From Permianibacter sp046297695 (lineage in GTDB: Bacteria; Pseudomonadota; Gammaproteobacteria; Enterobacterales; Permianibacteraceae), in the NCBI GenBank assembly GCA_046297695.1, contig JBKBHF010000019.1:8257-72256 (forward strand): DNA of 64,000 nucleotides, in the 5' to 3' direction. The first letter of the stretch is position 1. Every line of letters begins with the position of its first letter. The notes beneath the pieces are model-generated. The model did not search any database. It was given only the letters and a program-made list of their open reading frames with translations, and was not told where the DNA came from. A program made the translations under genes and the position numbers. Positions 1-8,954 of the stretch are shown here, piece after piece.

Positions 1-855
1 CTGCACCCGCAGCTGTCCGGTTTCATCGAGCCGTGCGGCCAGCTTGCTCTGCATCGCCGTTGGCACAAAATCCGGCAACAACGGCGCACCCAGCAACACT
101 TCCCGGGCACTGCCGGTGGCAGTCAGCTTGAGCACGGTTTCCAGCTGCAGCGGGATGCCATCCTGCAAACGCTGATAGACGCGCAGTTGCAAGCTGTCTT
201 GCACGGTGGCCGGTTTGTCGTCGCTGGCAAGCATCAGGGCGCTGCCATCGCGCTGCACCGCAGTCACCGGTTTGCCATTCAGCATCAGCGAAACCAGCGC
301 GACGCCATCGGGCAGCGGCAGCGCGCCCGGCACTTGCCGCCAGCGGATCTCGCCTTGCAGCGTAATGCGGCCCGGCACCAGCAAGACCTGCGGCTCGCCG
401 CCACGATCCAGCACCGCGACACTGCGGACACCGTCACTGACCGCTCGCGGCCACAGATCGGCACTGCCCGGCAAACGCACCAGCTGCTCCTTGCTGCCGA
501 GCACTTCGATCGGCAGCGTAAAACGCGCGCCACCGGCATCGGCTTGCAGGTTCAGGTTGCCATACCAGACGCAGGCGAAATCGCCCGCTTCGCGACCGTC
601 CTGACCGTGACTGAGTGGGCAACGACGAAACTCTTCGCCGTGCAGCGCCCAGTCCTGCCAATCCTTCAAGGCATTCGGCACGGCAACGTCCGCGGCCTGC
701 GCCGTCAACATCGCACCGAACCACAATACCGGGAACGACAACACCCGGAACGACGACACCGGCAACGACCAACCCGGAAACGACCACAACGCCAGGAACC
801 GCCGCGACAGCCCTGCCATCGCGGTCCGTTTGTTTCGCCAACCCCTGCTCACCAT
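1..855 (-). CDS. Exported or membrane-anchored protein of unknown function, partial (C-terminus beyond left edge)
   Basis: An open frame runs from an ATG at 855 to base 1 with no stop (285 codons), so the gene continues past the window edge. The ATG follows a strong AAGGAG ribosome binding site. The N-terminus is basic, then has a long hydrophobic stretch with alternating FPV/LSFP-type segments and ends in AMLTAQAADV, which looks like a signal peptide or anchor with an Ala-X-Ala site near residue 55. The rest is soluble, beta-rich and acidic, with phrases such as ACVWYGNLNLQADAG and GRITLQGEIRW. I do not recognise the family. It starts about 65 nt downstream of the dehydrogenase stop on the same strand, so the two may be cotranscribed. 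Gene reality is well supported; function is unknown. Confidence 0.7.
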   Translation of the reverse strand, partial: MVSRGWRNKRTAMAGLSRRFLALWSFPGWSLPVSSFRVLSFPVLWFGAMLTAQAADVAVPNALKDWQDWALHGEEFRRCPLSHGQDGREAGDFACVWYGNLNLQADAGGARFTLPIEVLGSKEQLVRLPGSADLWPRAVSDGVRSVAVLDRGGEPQVLLVPGRITLQGEIRWRQVPGALPLPDGVALVSLMLNGKPVTAVQRDGSALMLASDDKPATVQDSLQLRVYQRLQDGIPLQLETVLKLTATGSAREVLLGAPLLPDFVPTAMQSKLAARLDETGQLRVQ

Positions 856-920
856 TGCTCTCCTTATCGAGCGTGACGAAGGCGGGACTGCCAATCCCGC
901 TTGCTGACCACGTTTTTGTC

Positions 921-1943
921 TTACGACAGCGTCAGCACCACCTTGCCTATCGATTGACCACTGCGCAAACATTCCAGCGCCTGCGGTGCGTCGGCAAACG
1001 CAAAGACATGGCCGACATGCGGCGGCGGCAAGCCCAGCGCGTTCACTTCGGCCAGCAGCGTGGCAAAGAGTTCATGTTGCTGCCACAGCCAGATCAAATT
1101 GAAAGCCAACACCGATTTGTTGGCGCTGATCATCGCCAGCGCATCGTAACGCGGCCGACGCCAATACTTGCTGGCCATGGCAAACCAGTTGGGGCGACGC
1201 TTGCCCGGCGCGTATTCGGCGGCGCCGAATACCACCAGGCGGCCGGTCGGCGCCAACGCCTCGAACGACGCGCGTTGCACCTCGCCGCCGATGGCATCGA
1301 GCACCAGATACAGCGGCCGACCGGCCAGCGTCTGCTGCAACTGCGTGGCAAATGCCGCGTCACGGACGATGATGTCGGCAAACCCCTGTTGCTGCAGAAA
1401 CGCGCGCTTGCGCGCATCGCTGACGGTGCCAATCACCGGCACGCCGCGCGCCGCGCAGATGCGCATGGCCTGCAAGCCGACGCCGCCGGCAGCGGAATGA
1501 ATGAGCGTCAGCCGGCCCGGCGCAAACGCGCCCAGATCGCGCAGTGCATACCAAGCGGTGAAGGTTTGCACGAGAAAAGCGGCGCCTTGATGGAACGACC
1601 AGCCGGCCGGCAACGCGGCGAGCTGATGCGGCGCGACATCGACATGACTGGCATAGGCGCCAAAGCGGATACAGCCCATGACGCGATCGCCCACCCGCCA
1701 CGCCGGCGCATCGCTTTCACACACGACGCCGGCAAATTCAAGACCGGGCACAAAGGCGCCGCTCGGCGTCGCCGAATAAAGCCCGGTCAAGGCAAAAATG
1801 TCGGCAAAGTTCAAACCGACCGCGCGGACCTCAACCCGGACTTGACCAGCCGGTAGCGGCGGCAACGCCTCGTGCTGCCGTTGCAGCCGCGCCAGATCAC
1901 CGGCCTTGGGCGTGCGCCACAGCGTTCGTTCGGTGGCCGTCAT
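921..1943 (-). CDS. Zinc-type medium-chain dehydrogenase, quinone oxidoreductase / VAT-1-like
   Basis: This 340-residue protein has the full medium-chain dehydrogenase layout. The N-terminal GroES-like domain contains VGLNFADIFALTGLY and PGLEFAGVV. The Rossmann domain carries the nucleotide motif HSAAGGVGLQAMRI, and the chain ends in SIGKVVLTLS, typical of the quinone oxidoreductase/VAT-1 branch. It lacks the catalytic zinc ligands of alcohol dehydrogenases, so an NADPH-dependent reduction of quinones or enones is expected. The start lies 3 nt after the stop of the upstream acetyltransferase, so the two are probably one transcript. Family confidence is high; the substrate is not determined. 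Confidence 0.85.
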   Translation of the reverse strand: MTATERTLWRTPKAGDLARLQRQHEALPPLPAGQVRVEVRAVGLNFADIFALTGLYSATPSGAFVPGLEFAGVVCESDAPAWRVGDRVMGCIRFGAYASHVDVAPHQLAALPAGWSFHQGAAFLVQTFTAWYALRDLGAFAPGRLTLIHSAAGGVGLQAMRICAARGVPVIGTVSDARKRAFLQQQGFADIIVRDAAFATQLQQTLAGRPLYLVLDAIGGEVQRASFEALAPTGRLVVFGAAEYAPGKRRPNWFAMASKYWRRPRYDALAMISANKSVLAFNLIWLWQQHELFATLLAEVNALGLPPPHVGHVFAFADAPQALECLRSGQSIGKVVLTLS

Positions 1944-1946
1944 GGC

Positions 1947-2519
1947 TCAGCTTTGTCGCGGCCGCCCGGCACCCGGCCAGGCACCGGGCGGCTGCGCCGG
2001 CAATTGCCGGTATTCGATTTCGGTGTGGTAATGGACGAGCCCGCGCGCCTGATAATTGTGCAGCGCCGCCGGGTGATCGAGCGTGCAGGTGTGCACGAAC
2101 ACGCGCGTTGCGCCCCAGTCCCAGGCATCGCTGATGCAGCGTGACAACAACCAGCCACCGATGCCGCGGCCCAGATACGCCGGCATCAAACCGAAGTAGG
2201 CGATCTCGACACTGCCGTCGTCGTGCTTGTGCAATTCGTAGTAACCGGCCGGCGTGCCGTTGGCATAGCAAACGAAGGTGCGGTGATGCGGCCCGGCAAT
2301 CGCGCTTTGCCACTGCGCGTAGGTCCATGGCAAGCGATCGACCCAGTACCAGTCGCCGCCGACGGCGGTGTAGAGAAAACGGTTCAGCTCCGGCAGCGGC
2401 TCTTTCGCTTCGCGGATCTCGAACGTGGCCGGATCCGGACAGGGTTTGGCGTTCAGGGCGTCGCGCTGCAACATTTGCAGATACAGCACGTCGATGGCTT
2501 GGGTGGGCAATTGAGACAT
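1947..2519 (-). CDS. GNAT family N-acetyltransferase
   Basis: The 190-residue protein has a GNAT fold. The acetyl-CoA pyrophosphate loop is visible as LGRGIGGWLLSRC in the centre, preceded by the strand EIAYFGLMPAYLG and followed by TRVFVHTCTLDHPAALHNYQ, which fits motif B. The C-terminal strand region YHTEIEYRQLP is also typical. It should move an acetyl group from acetyl-CoA to an amine; the target cannot be read from sequence. The next gene starts 3 nt beyond its stop, so it is probably translated in an operon with the dehydrogenase. Confidence 0.82.
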   Translation of the reverse strand: MSQLPTQAIDVLYLQMLQRDALNAKPCPDPATFEIREAKEPLPELNRFLYTAVGGDWYWVDRLPWTYAQWQSAIAGPHHRTFVCYANGTPAGYYELHKHDDGSVEIAYFGLMPAYLGRGIGGWLLSRCISDAWDWGATRVFVHTCTLDHPAALHNYQARGLVHYHTEIEYRQLPAQPPGAWPGAGRPRQS

Positions 2520-2608
2520 GGCCGCTCACAACTGAAATCGGATGCGGCACAGTGTAGCCAGACCTTGGCAGCGACGCACCTGGCGGACGTCACTGCCAAC
2601 GGAAACGC

Positions 2609-4093
2609 TCAGGACTTGCTGGCGAGCGCCGCAAGTTCCGCTTCGCTCAGTTTGCGGATCTTGATGCTGAACAGCCCGTAGATGATCGCAATCAGCGGAT
2701 TGATCAGATTGAAAAAGGCGTACGGCAGATACGCCAGGGTCGGCACACCGAGCGTGCCGGCCATGAAAGCACCACAGGTGTTCCACGGCACCAAGGGCGA
2801 GGTGATGGTGCCCGCGTCTTCCAGCGTACGCGACAGATTCTCCGGCGCCAGACCGCGACGCTGGAACTCGGCCTTGTACATGCGGCCCGGCAATACCAGC
2901 GAGATGTATTGATCGGCAGCGATGATGTTGATGCCGATGCAGGTCAGCACCGTGGTGACGATCAGCGAACCGGTACCGCGGGCAAACACCAGCACCGATG
3001 ACACCAGCCGTTGCAGCAAACCGGTGCGCTCGAGCGCTGCGCCGAACACCATCGCACAGATGATGAGCCACACCGTATTGAGCATGCTGGCCATGCCACC
3101 GCGCGATAGCAGCGAATCGACGGCGGCATCGCCGGTCGCCGATTTGTAGCCGGAAGCGAGTACCGTCCAGATCCCTTTCAGCAGTTCCATGGCGCCACCG
3201 GCTTCGGCGCCGACAAAGCGCAGTATGGCCTCACGCTGGAACAGCACGGCCCACAGCGCACCAACCAGGGCGGCAATGAAAATGGCCGGAAATGCCGGCA
3301 CTTTCCTGATTGCCATCGCAAACAGGATCAGTACCGGGATCAGCACATACCAGCCGACATCAAACTGACCGGACAGCAGATTCAGGCTGTTGTTGAGTGC
3401 CTCGGCGCTGACGGCTTCGGTGTGGGCCTGCAGACCCAGCACGGTAAAAATGCTGAGCGCAATCACGATGCTGGGGGCAGTGGTCCACATCAGATGACGG
3501 ATATGAGTGAACAGCTCTGCCCCGGCAACGGCAGGCGCCAGATTGGTGGTGTCCGACAACGGCGAGATCTTGTCGCCGAAGTAAGCGCCGGAAACGATGG
3601 CACCGGCAGTGATTGCCGGCGACAAACCCAGCGTATGCGATACGCCAATCAAGGCCACACCGACGGTGCCGGCGGTGGTCCACGAGCTGCCAATCGATAC
3701 CGAAACGATGCAGCAGATGACACACGTTGCGGCGTAAAAAATGGCGGGGTCGAGCAGCATCAGGCCGTAGTAGATCATCGCCGGCACGGTGCCGCTCAAA
3801 ATGAAGCTGCCGATCAGCGCGCCGACCGCCAGCAGGATCAACACGGCTTTCAGGCTCAGCGAAATGCCGTGAATGAGCCCTTCTTCCAACTCATTCCAGC
3901 GATGGCCATTGCGCAGACCGATGATCAAGGCAAGACCGGAAGCGAGCAACAGCGCGATCTGGTTGGCGCCGTAGGAAGAGTCACTGCCGTACAGGCGAAC
4001 CGAGAAAAACAGCAGAACAATCAGCAGCAACACGGGCAACAGCGCATCAAGCAGGCTGGGCGCGCGCGGGGTGGACGACGACATCCGGGGCAT
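2609..4093 (-). CDS. nhaC: Na+/H+ antiporter NhaC family
   Basis: A 494-residue polytopic membrane protein with about a dozen hydrophobic segments. Diagnostic NhaC sequence is present: IGSSWTTAGTVGVALIG, ITAGAIVSGAYFGDKISPLS followed by DTTNLAPAVAG, and SPLVPWNTCGAF near the C-terminus. The family exchanges cytoplasmic sodium for external protons and helps with pH and sodium balance. The start MPRMSSSTPRAPSLLDALLP is plausible, with a short polar N-terminus before the first helix. It stands alone between the GNAT gene and trhO, both on the same strand, with gaps of about 90 nt on each side. Confidence 0.9.
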   Translation of the reverse strand: MPRMSSSTPRAPSLLDALLPVLLLIVLLFFSVRLYGSDSSYGANQIALLLASGLALIIGLRNGHRWNELEEGLIHGISLSLKAVLILLAVGALIGSFILSGTVPAMIYYGLMLLDPAIFYAATCVICCIVSVSIGSSWTTAGTVGVALIGVSHTLGLSPAITAGAIVSGAYFGDKISPLSDTTNLAPAVAGAELFTHIRHLMWTTAPSIVIALSIFTVLGLQAHTEAVSAEALNNSLNLLSGQFDVGWYVLIPVLILFAMAIRKVPAFPAIFIAALVGALWAVLFQREAILRFVGAEAGGAMELLKGIWTVLASGYKSATGDAAVDSLLSRGGMASMLNTVWLIICAMVFGAALERTGLLQRLVSSVLVFARGTGSLIVTTVLTCIGINIIAADQYISLVLPGRMYKAEFQRRGLAPENLSRTLEDAGTITSPLVPWNTCGAFMAGTLGVPTLAYLPYAFFNLINPLIAIIYGLFSIKIRKLSEAELAALASKS

Positions 4094-4179
4094 CCTCTTG
4101 GAATTATCATCCCCGGGTTCGGCCGGGGTCGGGCGAGTTTACTGGATTTGGCGGCCCGGCCCCAGCGTTGGCGCTGGCA

Positions 4180-5118
4180 TTAGTCCGCTGTCGGACCAGC
4201 GCCCAGGTGTTGCTGGCCGCGCTGGCGTGCCAGCTGCAATTGCCGACGGCGTTCGTTGAAACGGCGCTTCTGCTCGTCGGTCAGCTGATCGTGACAGCGC
4301 GGGCAGCAGAAATCGGCTTCGTATTTGTCCGACTGCCGATCCGCCGCCGACACCGGACCGCGGCAGGCCGGACAAAACACGTAATCGGCCGGCTGCAGGG
4401 CGTGATCGACCGCGACCCGGTTGTCGAAGACAAAACAATCGCCGCGCCAACGACTTTGCTCGACCGGTACTTTCTCGATGTAGTTCAGGATGCCGCCCTT
4501 GAGGTGGTACACCTCCTCGAAGCCTTGCGCGAGCAGGTAGGCACTGGCTTTCTCGCAGCGGATGCCGCCCGTGCAGAACATCGCGACTTTCTTGTGCTTA
4601 CCCGGATCGAGGTTTTGTTTCACCCACACGGGAAATTCGCGGAAACTGCGGGTATTCGGGTCCAGTGCCCGGTCGAAACTGCCGATGGCATATTCGTAAT
4701 CGTTGCGGGTATCGAGCACGACCACATCATCACGCGCAATCAGCTCGTTCCACGCCGCCGGCTCGACATAGGTGCCGACCCGCTTGTTCGGATCAATATC
4801 CGGCACCCCCATGGTGACGATTTCTTTTTTCAGCTTGATCTTGAGCCGGAAGAACGGATTGCGTTCCGCCAGCGACTCCTTGTGCTCCAGATCGGCAAAC
4901 TCGGCATGGTCGCGCAACCAGCCGAGCAAAGCGTCGATGCCGGCGCGGGAGCCGGCGACCGTGCCATTGATGCCTTCATGGGCGAGCAGCAAGCTGCCGC
5001 GAATGTCGTGAGCCTGACAGATTTGGTACAGACGTTCTTGCCATTGCCGAAGCGGTTCCTGCGCCTCCATCGACGGCGCGAGTGTCACAAATTTATACAG
5101 TGCAGCAACCACTACCAT
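4180..5118 (-). CDS. trhO: tRNA uridine(34) hydroxylase TrhO, rhodanese-like
   Basis: The 312-residue protein matches the YceA/TrhO family. It has an N-terminal ferredoxin-like domain (SLLLAHEGINGTVAGSRAG), a linker KKEIVTMGVPDIDP, then a rhodanese domain with VVLDTRNDYEYAIGSFDRA and the active-site loop MFCTGGIRCEKASAYLL, whose Cys is catalytic. The C-terminal tail has two CxxC pairs (FCPAC and CCPRC), as expected for a zinc-binding end. TrhO makes 5-hydroxyuridine at the tRNA wobble position in a prephenate-independent route. The length is normal for the family. Confidence 0.9.
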   Translation of the reverse strand: MVVVAALYKFVTLAPSMEAQEPLRQWQERLYQICQAHDIRGSLLLAHEGINGTVAGSRAGIDALLGWLRDHAEFADLEHKESLAERNPFFRLKIKLKKEIVTMGVPDIDPNKRVGTYVEPAAWNELIARDDVVVLDTRNDYEYAIGSFDRALDPNTRSFREFPVWVKQNLDPGKHKKVAMFCTGGIRCEKASAYLLAQGFEEVYHLKGGILNYIEKVPVEQSRWRGDCFVFDNRVAVDHALQPADYVFCPACRGPVSAADRQSDKYEADFCCPRCHDQLTDEQKRRFNERRRQLQLARQRGQQHLGAGPTAD

Positions 5119-5382
5119 GGCAAAAGGCTCACAGACCTCAGGGACACCGTATTATCCGGGATTCGGCTTTGGCGGGCCAGCGTCGCTCCGCAAAGCCGCT
5201 AAAATGGCGGGGTTGGCAGCGCTTCTCTGGTGGCACGGATGGCCATGCGGCCGCCCTCCCCTTCAGCCAGTCAAGGAACGATGGCGTAAATGTTGCAGAT
5301 CAATGTGAGCCCGGTTACGTCGCGCTCCCCGCACGCCAACATGCTTTCGGGCCCCCGCCTACCGGGGCACAAGGAGAAGTTG

Positions 5383-5703
5383 ATGCCGCTCCAGCTCACC
5401 GATCAGGACAAGGACTTTGTCTGGCAGGTGGTGATGCGCGCCAGTGAACGTTTCGGCGGTCACGCGCAGATGTTCAGTAATCCACTCGAATTCGACGATG
5501 TCGGCGGCCGCATCCGCTTTCATTGGCCGGACTGGATGCAGGAAATCCGCACTTACATCATCGCCAAATACGGCGAGAAAGATGCCCAGTCGCTGTTGCT
5601 GGATGTGTTCACCGAAGTGATGTCGCGCGATCAGTTCGAACGCCGTCAGCAGTTGTACCTGCAGGAAGAACGGCTCGGCCAGAATCAGGCGGTGTGGCGC
5701 TGA
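5383..5703 (+). CDS. Small conserved protein of unknown function (106 aa)
   Basis: I chose the ATG at 5383 because it follows a clear AAGGAG at 5371-5376; a longer frame from 5290 has no such site. The product is a 106-residue soluble acidic protein, starting MPLQLTDQDKDFVWQVVMRA and ending near ERRQQLYLQEERLGQNQAVWR. It has no signal peptide or membrane segment and looks mostly helical. It is followed by a TIGR02647-like gene on the same strand. I do not recognise the family. Confidence 0.7.
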   Translation: MPLQLTDQDKDFVWQVVMRASERFGGHAQMFSNPLEFDDVGGRIRFHWPDWMQEIRTYIIAKYGEKDAQSLLLDVFTEVMSRDQFERRQQLYLQEERLGQNQAVWR

Positions 5704-5791
5704 TCGCAAATCCGCCGTGGCGGCAACGTTGCCAGCCATGCGAAAAGGGTGTCAGACTGACCTCACGTTGATGCAGTGGACACCCCACACC

Positions 5792-6043
5792 ATGACCGAA
5801 GCCGGTTCGGTAGAGGATTTGCTGGCGGAAATCCGCCTGTTGCTGCAGTTTCCCCGTCATTCCCGATTGGCCGGTCTCAAGCTGCATCGCGATGCCGAGC
5901 CCGCCTTGCATCAAGCCGCCGAGCGGCTGTACAGCAAAGGCTTGATCAGTCAGGTCGATGGCGGTTATTTGACCGACCGCGGTATCGAAGCGGCCAATTA
6001 CGCCCAGCTGCTGACGGATGCCCTGCAGCCGACCATGCACTGA
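5792..6043 (+). CDS. TIGR02647-like small protein, possibly DNA-binding
   Basis: An 83-residue protein whose pattern matches the TIGR02647 family of gammaproteobacteria: LLLQFP near the start, GLKLHRDAEPALHQAAERLY in the middle, then GLISQVDGGYLTDRGIEAA and a short helical end. The repeated arrangement of helices with a glycine-rich wing resembles a small winged-helix fold, so DNA binding is possible but not shown. The start is uncertain: the frame is open from 5717, with ATGs at 5717, 5771 and 5792. I prefer 5792, because the protein then has the usual family length. Confidence 0.7.
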   Translation: MTEAGSVEDLLAEIRLLLQFPRHSRLAGLKLHRDAEPALHQAAERLYSKGLISQVDGGYLTDRGIEAANYAQLLTDALQPTMH

Positions 6044-6186
6044 TCCGCCCACCTCGCTCGCCCTACCACGTCAGCCGCTTTGCGCCGCCCGCTTGGTGCC
6101 TTGGTGCAAAGCGCGCGCCGATTGCACCAAGCGGCCGCCGCTTCCGTATACTGTCGCGCCTTTTTTCCGCCTAGACGAGGAAGCCT

Positions 6187-6777
6187 ATGCCGGCCCTGAC
6201 TGACGCCGCCCTGAAGCAATTGTTCACCGACGCGCGCACCCACAACGCCTGGCGCGATCAACCGGTTGAGGACGCGCTGTTGCAGCAGCTGTACGACCTG
6301 GTCAAATGGGGCCCGACCGCCGCCAACACCTGCCCGCTGCGCATCGTTTTCGTCAAATCCAAAGAGGCCAAGGAAAAATTGCGGCCCTGCCTGTCGGCAG
6401 GCAACGTCGACAAGACCATGGCAGCACCAGTCACCGCCATTCTGGCTTGGGACAACGCGTTCTATGACCAGTTACCGAAGCTGTTTCCAAACAATCTCGA
6501 TGCGCGCAACTGGTATGCTGGCAAAGAAAAAGCCATTTATGAAAATGCTTTCCGCGGCAGCACGCTGCAAGGTGGTTATTTCATTCTGGCGGCACGCGCG
6601 CTCGGCCTCGATTGCGGTCCGATGGGTGGCTTCAACGCCGACAAGATCAACGCCACGTTCTTCGCCGACAGCAACTGGAGAGTGAACTTCCTGTGCAACC
6701 TCGGGTATGGCGACCCGAGTGGTGTGTTTCCGCGCAACCCACGGCTCGACTTTTCCGAGGCCTGCCGCATTGAGTGA
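6187..6777 (+). CDS. rutE: Nitroreductase-family protein, probable malonic semialdehyde reductase RutE-like
   Basis: A 196-residue FMN-dependent nitroreductase-fold protein. Recognisable parts are WGPTAANTCPLRIVFVKS, AWDNAFYDQLPKLFP, RGSTLQGGYFILAARALGLD and CGPMGGFNADKIN, followed by NFLCNLGYGDPSG. These match the RutE/HadB-like branch, which reduces malonic semialdehyde to 3-hydroxypropionate in uracil degradation. No other rut genes are nearby, so it may serve as a general aldehyde or nitro reductase here. A GAGGAAG ribosome binding site precedes the ATG. A strong bidirectional terminator follows. Confidence 0.8.
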   Translation: MPALTDAALKQLFTDARTHNAWRDQPVEDALLQQLYDLVKWGPTAANTCPLRIVFVKSKEAKEKLRPCLSAGNVDKTMAAPVTAILAWDNAFYDQLPKLFPNNLDARNWYAGKEKAIYENAFRGSTLQGGYFILAARALGLDCGPMGGFNADKINATFFADSNWRVNFLCNLGYGDPSGVFPRNPRLDFSEACRIE

Positions 6778-6805
6778 TGTGGTCGACGCCACTGGGAGCT
6801 ATCGC

Positions 6806-6839
6806 AACAAAAAGGGACGCATTCGCGTCCCTTTTTGTT
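6806..6839. terminator. Bidirectional intrinsic terminator
   Basis: A perfect 15-bp inverted repeat has arms at 6806-6820 and 6825-6839 with an ATTC loop. The arm ends are A-rich on one side and T-rich on the other, so each strand reads a GC stem followed by a T tract. It sits between the convergent rutE-like gene and the GGDEF-EAL gene. Confidence 0.9.
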
Positions 6840-6857
6840 TTCCACGTTGTTGCGCGC

Positions 6858-8954
6858 TCAGGCGCCGCCACTTTGCAACCGCGGAAAACTCGGCATGGCC
6901 TGTTTCAGCATCGGCGTCAACACCGCCTCAGGCACCGGTGGGCTGAACAGATAGCCTTGCACTTCTTCACAATCATGCGCCAGCAAAAACTCAAACTGTT
7001 CACGAGTCTCAACGCCTTCGGCGATCACCATCAGGCGCAGGCTGCGTGCCATTGACAAAATGGCCAGCGTGATGGCGGTGTCGTCGGTATTGCGGTTGAC
7101 CTCATCGATGAAGCTGCGGTCAATCTTGAGGCCGTCGAGCGGGAACCGGCGCAGGTAACTGAGCGAGGAATAGCCGGTGCCAAAATCATCGATCACCAGT
7201 TTGAAACCGAGTGCTTTGAGCTTTTTCAACTGATTGGTTGCGCTCTCGACATCGCGCATCAGCAGCGACTCGGTCAGCTCCAGCTCCAGCCACTCCGGCG
7301 GGACATGGTGCGCGTCGGCAATGCGGGCGATCTGTTCCGCCAGATCCACCTGACGGAACTGCACCGCCGAAATGTTGACGGCTACGCGCAACGGGCCGAT
7401 GCCCTGCTTGCGCCATTCGGCCAACTGCCGGGTTGCCCGCTCAATGACCCACTGACCGATCGGCACGATCAGACCGGTGCTTTCCGCGATGGGAATGAAT
7501 TCTGCCGGCGAGATCGAGCCCATCACCGGATGCTTCCAGCGCAACAGGGCTTCGACACCAACGATGCGTTTGCTGATCGTGTCGATCTGCGGCTGGTAAT
7601 ACAGTTCGAGCTGGTTGTATTGCAGCGCTTCCCGCAGCTCGGTGGCGAGGCTCAGCCGACGCAGTGACAGCGCGTTCATGTCCGGCTGATAAAACTGATA
7701 GGTGTTGCGGCCGAGCTCCTTGGCCTTGTACATGGCCGTGTCGGCGTTGCGCATCAGGGTGTGGACATCACGGCCATCGGTCGGGAACACGGCAACGCCG
7801 ATGGATACCGTGGTGCTGACCACGTAACCGCCGATGTGAAACGCCTCCGCAAACGCCGAGATGATCTTGTTCAACACCGTGATCACGTTCAGATCGTCGT
7901 GCAGTTCTTCCAGCACCAGCACAAACTCGTCACCGCCCAGACGTGACAGCGTGTCACCCCGGCGCAGGCATTCGTGCAGCCGGGTCGCCGCCGCTTTCAG
8001 CAAATCGTCACCGATGGCGTGCCCAAGCGAATCGTTCACTTCCTTGAAGTGATCCAGATCGAGGAAAATCACCGCCACCCGATCGTGTTCGCGGCTGGCG
8101 CGCATCAGCGCATTGGCGATCCGATCCATGCACAGCGAGCGGTTCGGCAGATCGGTCAGGCCATCATAATTGGCGAGGTGATGCAGTTCCTGCACCGCCT
8201 GCTCCAAGGTCTCCTTGGAGTCGCGCAGCGCCCCTTCGGCCCGATCGCGCGCCTGCTCACGCTCGCCGATGACATCCAGCATGTGATTGAAGCCGCGGGC
8301 CAGGCGGGCGATTTCATCGTCACCATCGACCGGGGCCCGCAAACTGAAATCATTGCGAGCTGAGACCTGACTGGTCAGTTTGGCCAGATTCAGAATCGGC
8401 GCCGACACATATCGTTGCAAGCGCAACGCCAGCAGGAACGACACCAGAATCAGGGCGCCACCGATCAGGAACAGCACCAGCAGACTCTGGCGGGTGGCTG
8501 TGTTCAGTTCCCGCAGCGATACCTGCAGTTGCAGATAGCCGAGTGGCGCGCCGGGCTCGCTGCCAATGGTCTGGGTCAAGATCAGCTGCTCGGACTGCAA
8601 CTGCATGGCGTTGCGCACCGGCAAGGGCAAGGTCTCCGGCAACCCGGCACGGCTGCCGCGCATGACCGTGGCGAACAAACTGCCATTGGCACCGTAGACC
8701 GACGCCTGAAGCAAAGTCGGCAACTGGCCCTTGTTCAAGACGTCGAGCACGGCGCTGCGATCATCAAACGTCAGCGCCGCTTCGCTGTACAAGGCCATCA
8801 AGCGGGCTTGCGCCGAGACGTTGTCGATCAGGGCATCGCGAGCATTGCGCTGCTGATAGAAACCGAGCGCGATGAGCCCCAAGCCGATGGCGAGCGACGA
8901 GACCAGCACAATGATGCCGACCAACTTGGCGCGCAAACTCAGGGAGCGCATCAT
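6858..8954 (-). CDS. Membrane GGDEF-EAL protein with HAMP domain, YfiN-like
   Basis: The 698-residue protein starts with a membrane helix at about residues 10-32, then a periplasmic sensor domain, a second helix near 155-177 and a HAMP segment (YVSAPILNLAKLTSQVSARN). The GGDEF domain has the intact active site LGGDEFVLVLEE. The EAL domain follows, with GVEALLRWKHP, NISAVQFRQ, LELELTESLL, the loop DDFGTGYSSLSYLRRFP and the C-terminal AEGVETREQ. Both domains look catalytically competent, so it may make or break cyclic di-GMP. It overlaps the upstream yfiR-like gene by 4 nt (ATGA), as expected if the YfiR protein controls its periplasmic domain. Classic YfiN lacks an EAL domain, so this is an extended version. 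Confidence 0.9.
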   Translation of the reverse strand: MMRSLSLRAKLVGIIVLVSSLAIGLGLIALGFYQQRNARDALIDNVSAQARLMALYSEAALTFDDRSAVLDVLNKGQLPTLLQASVYGANGSLFATVMRGSRAGLPETLPLPVRNAMQLQSEQLILTQTIGSEPGAPLGYLQLQVSLRELNTATRQSLLVLFLIGGALILVSFLLALRLQRYVSAPILNLAKLTSQVSARNDFSLRAPVDGDDEIARLARGFNHMLDVIGEREQARDRAEGALRDSKETLEQAVQELHHLANYDGLTDLPNRSLCMDRIANALMRASREHDRVAVIFLDLDHFKEVNDSLGHAIGDDLLKAAATRLHECLRRGDTLSRLGGDEFVLVLEELHDDLNVITVLNKIISAFAEAFHIGGYVVSTTVSIGVAVFPTDGRDVHTLMRNADTAMYKAKELGRNTYQFYQPDMNALSLRRLSLATELREALQYNQLELYYQPQIDTISKRIVGVEALLRWKHPVMGSISPAEFIPIAESTGLIVPIGQWVIERATRQLAEWRKQGIGPLRVAVNISAVQFRQVDLAEQIARIADAHHVPPEWLELELTESLLMRDVESATNQLKKLKALGFKLVIDDFGTGYSSLSYLRRFPLDGLKIDRSFIDEVNRNTDDTAITLAILSMARSLRLMVIAEGVETREQFEFLLAHDCEEVQGYLFSPPVPEAVLTPMLKQAMPSFPRLQSGGA

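Noticed and set aside
615..1856. Plus-strand frame of 413 codons opposite the dehydrogenase
   Set aside because: It runs antisense to clear family proteins, is rich in Arg, Gln and His as GC-rich shadows are, and matches no fold. Similar long antisense frames over trhO, the S9 peptidases, the TIGR03545 gene and arsJ were rejected for the same reason.
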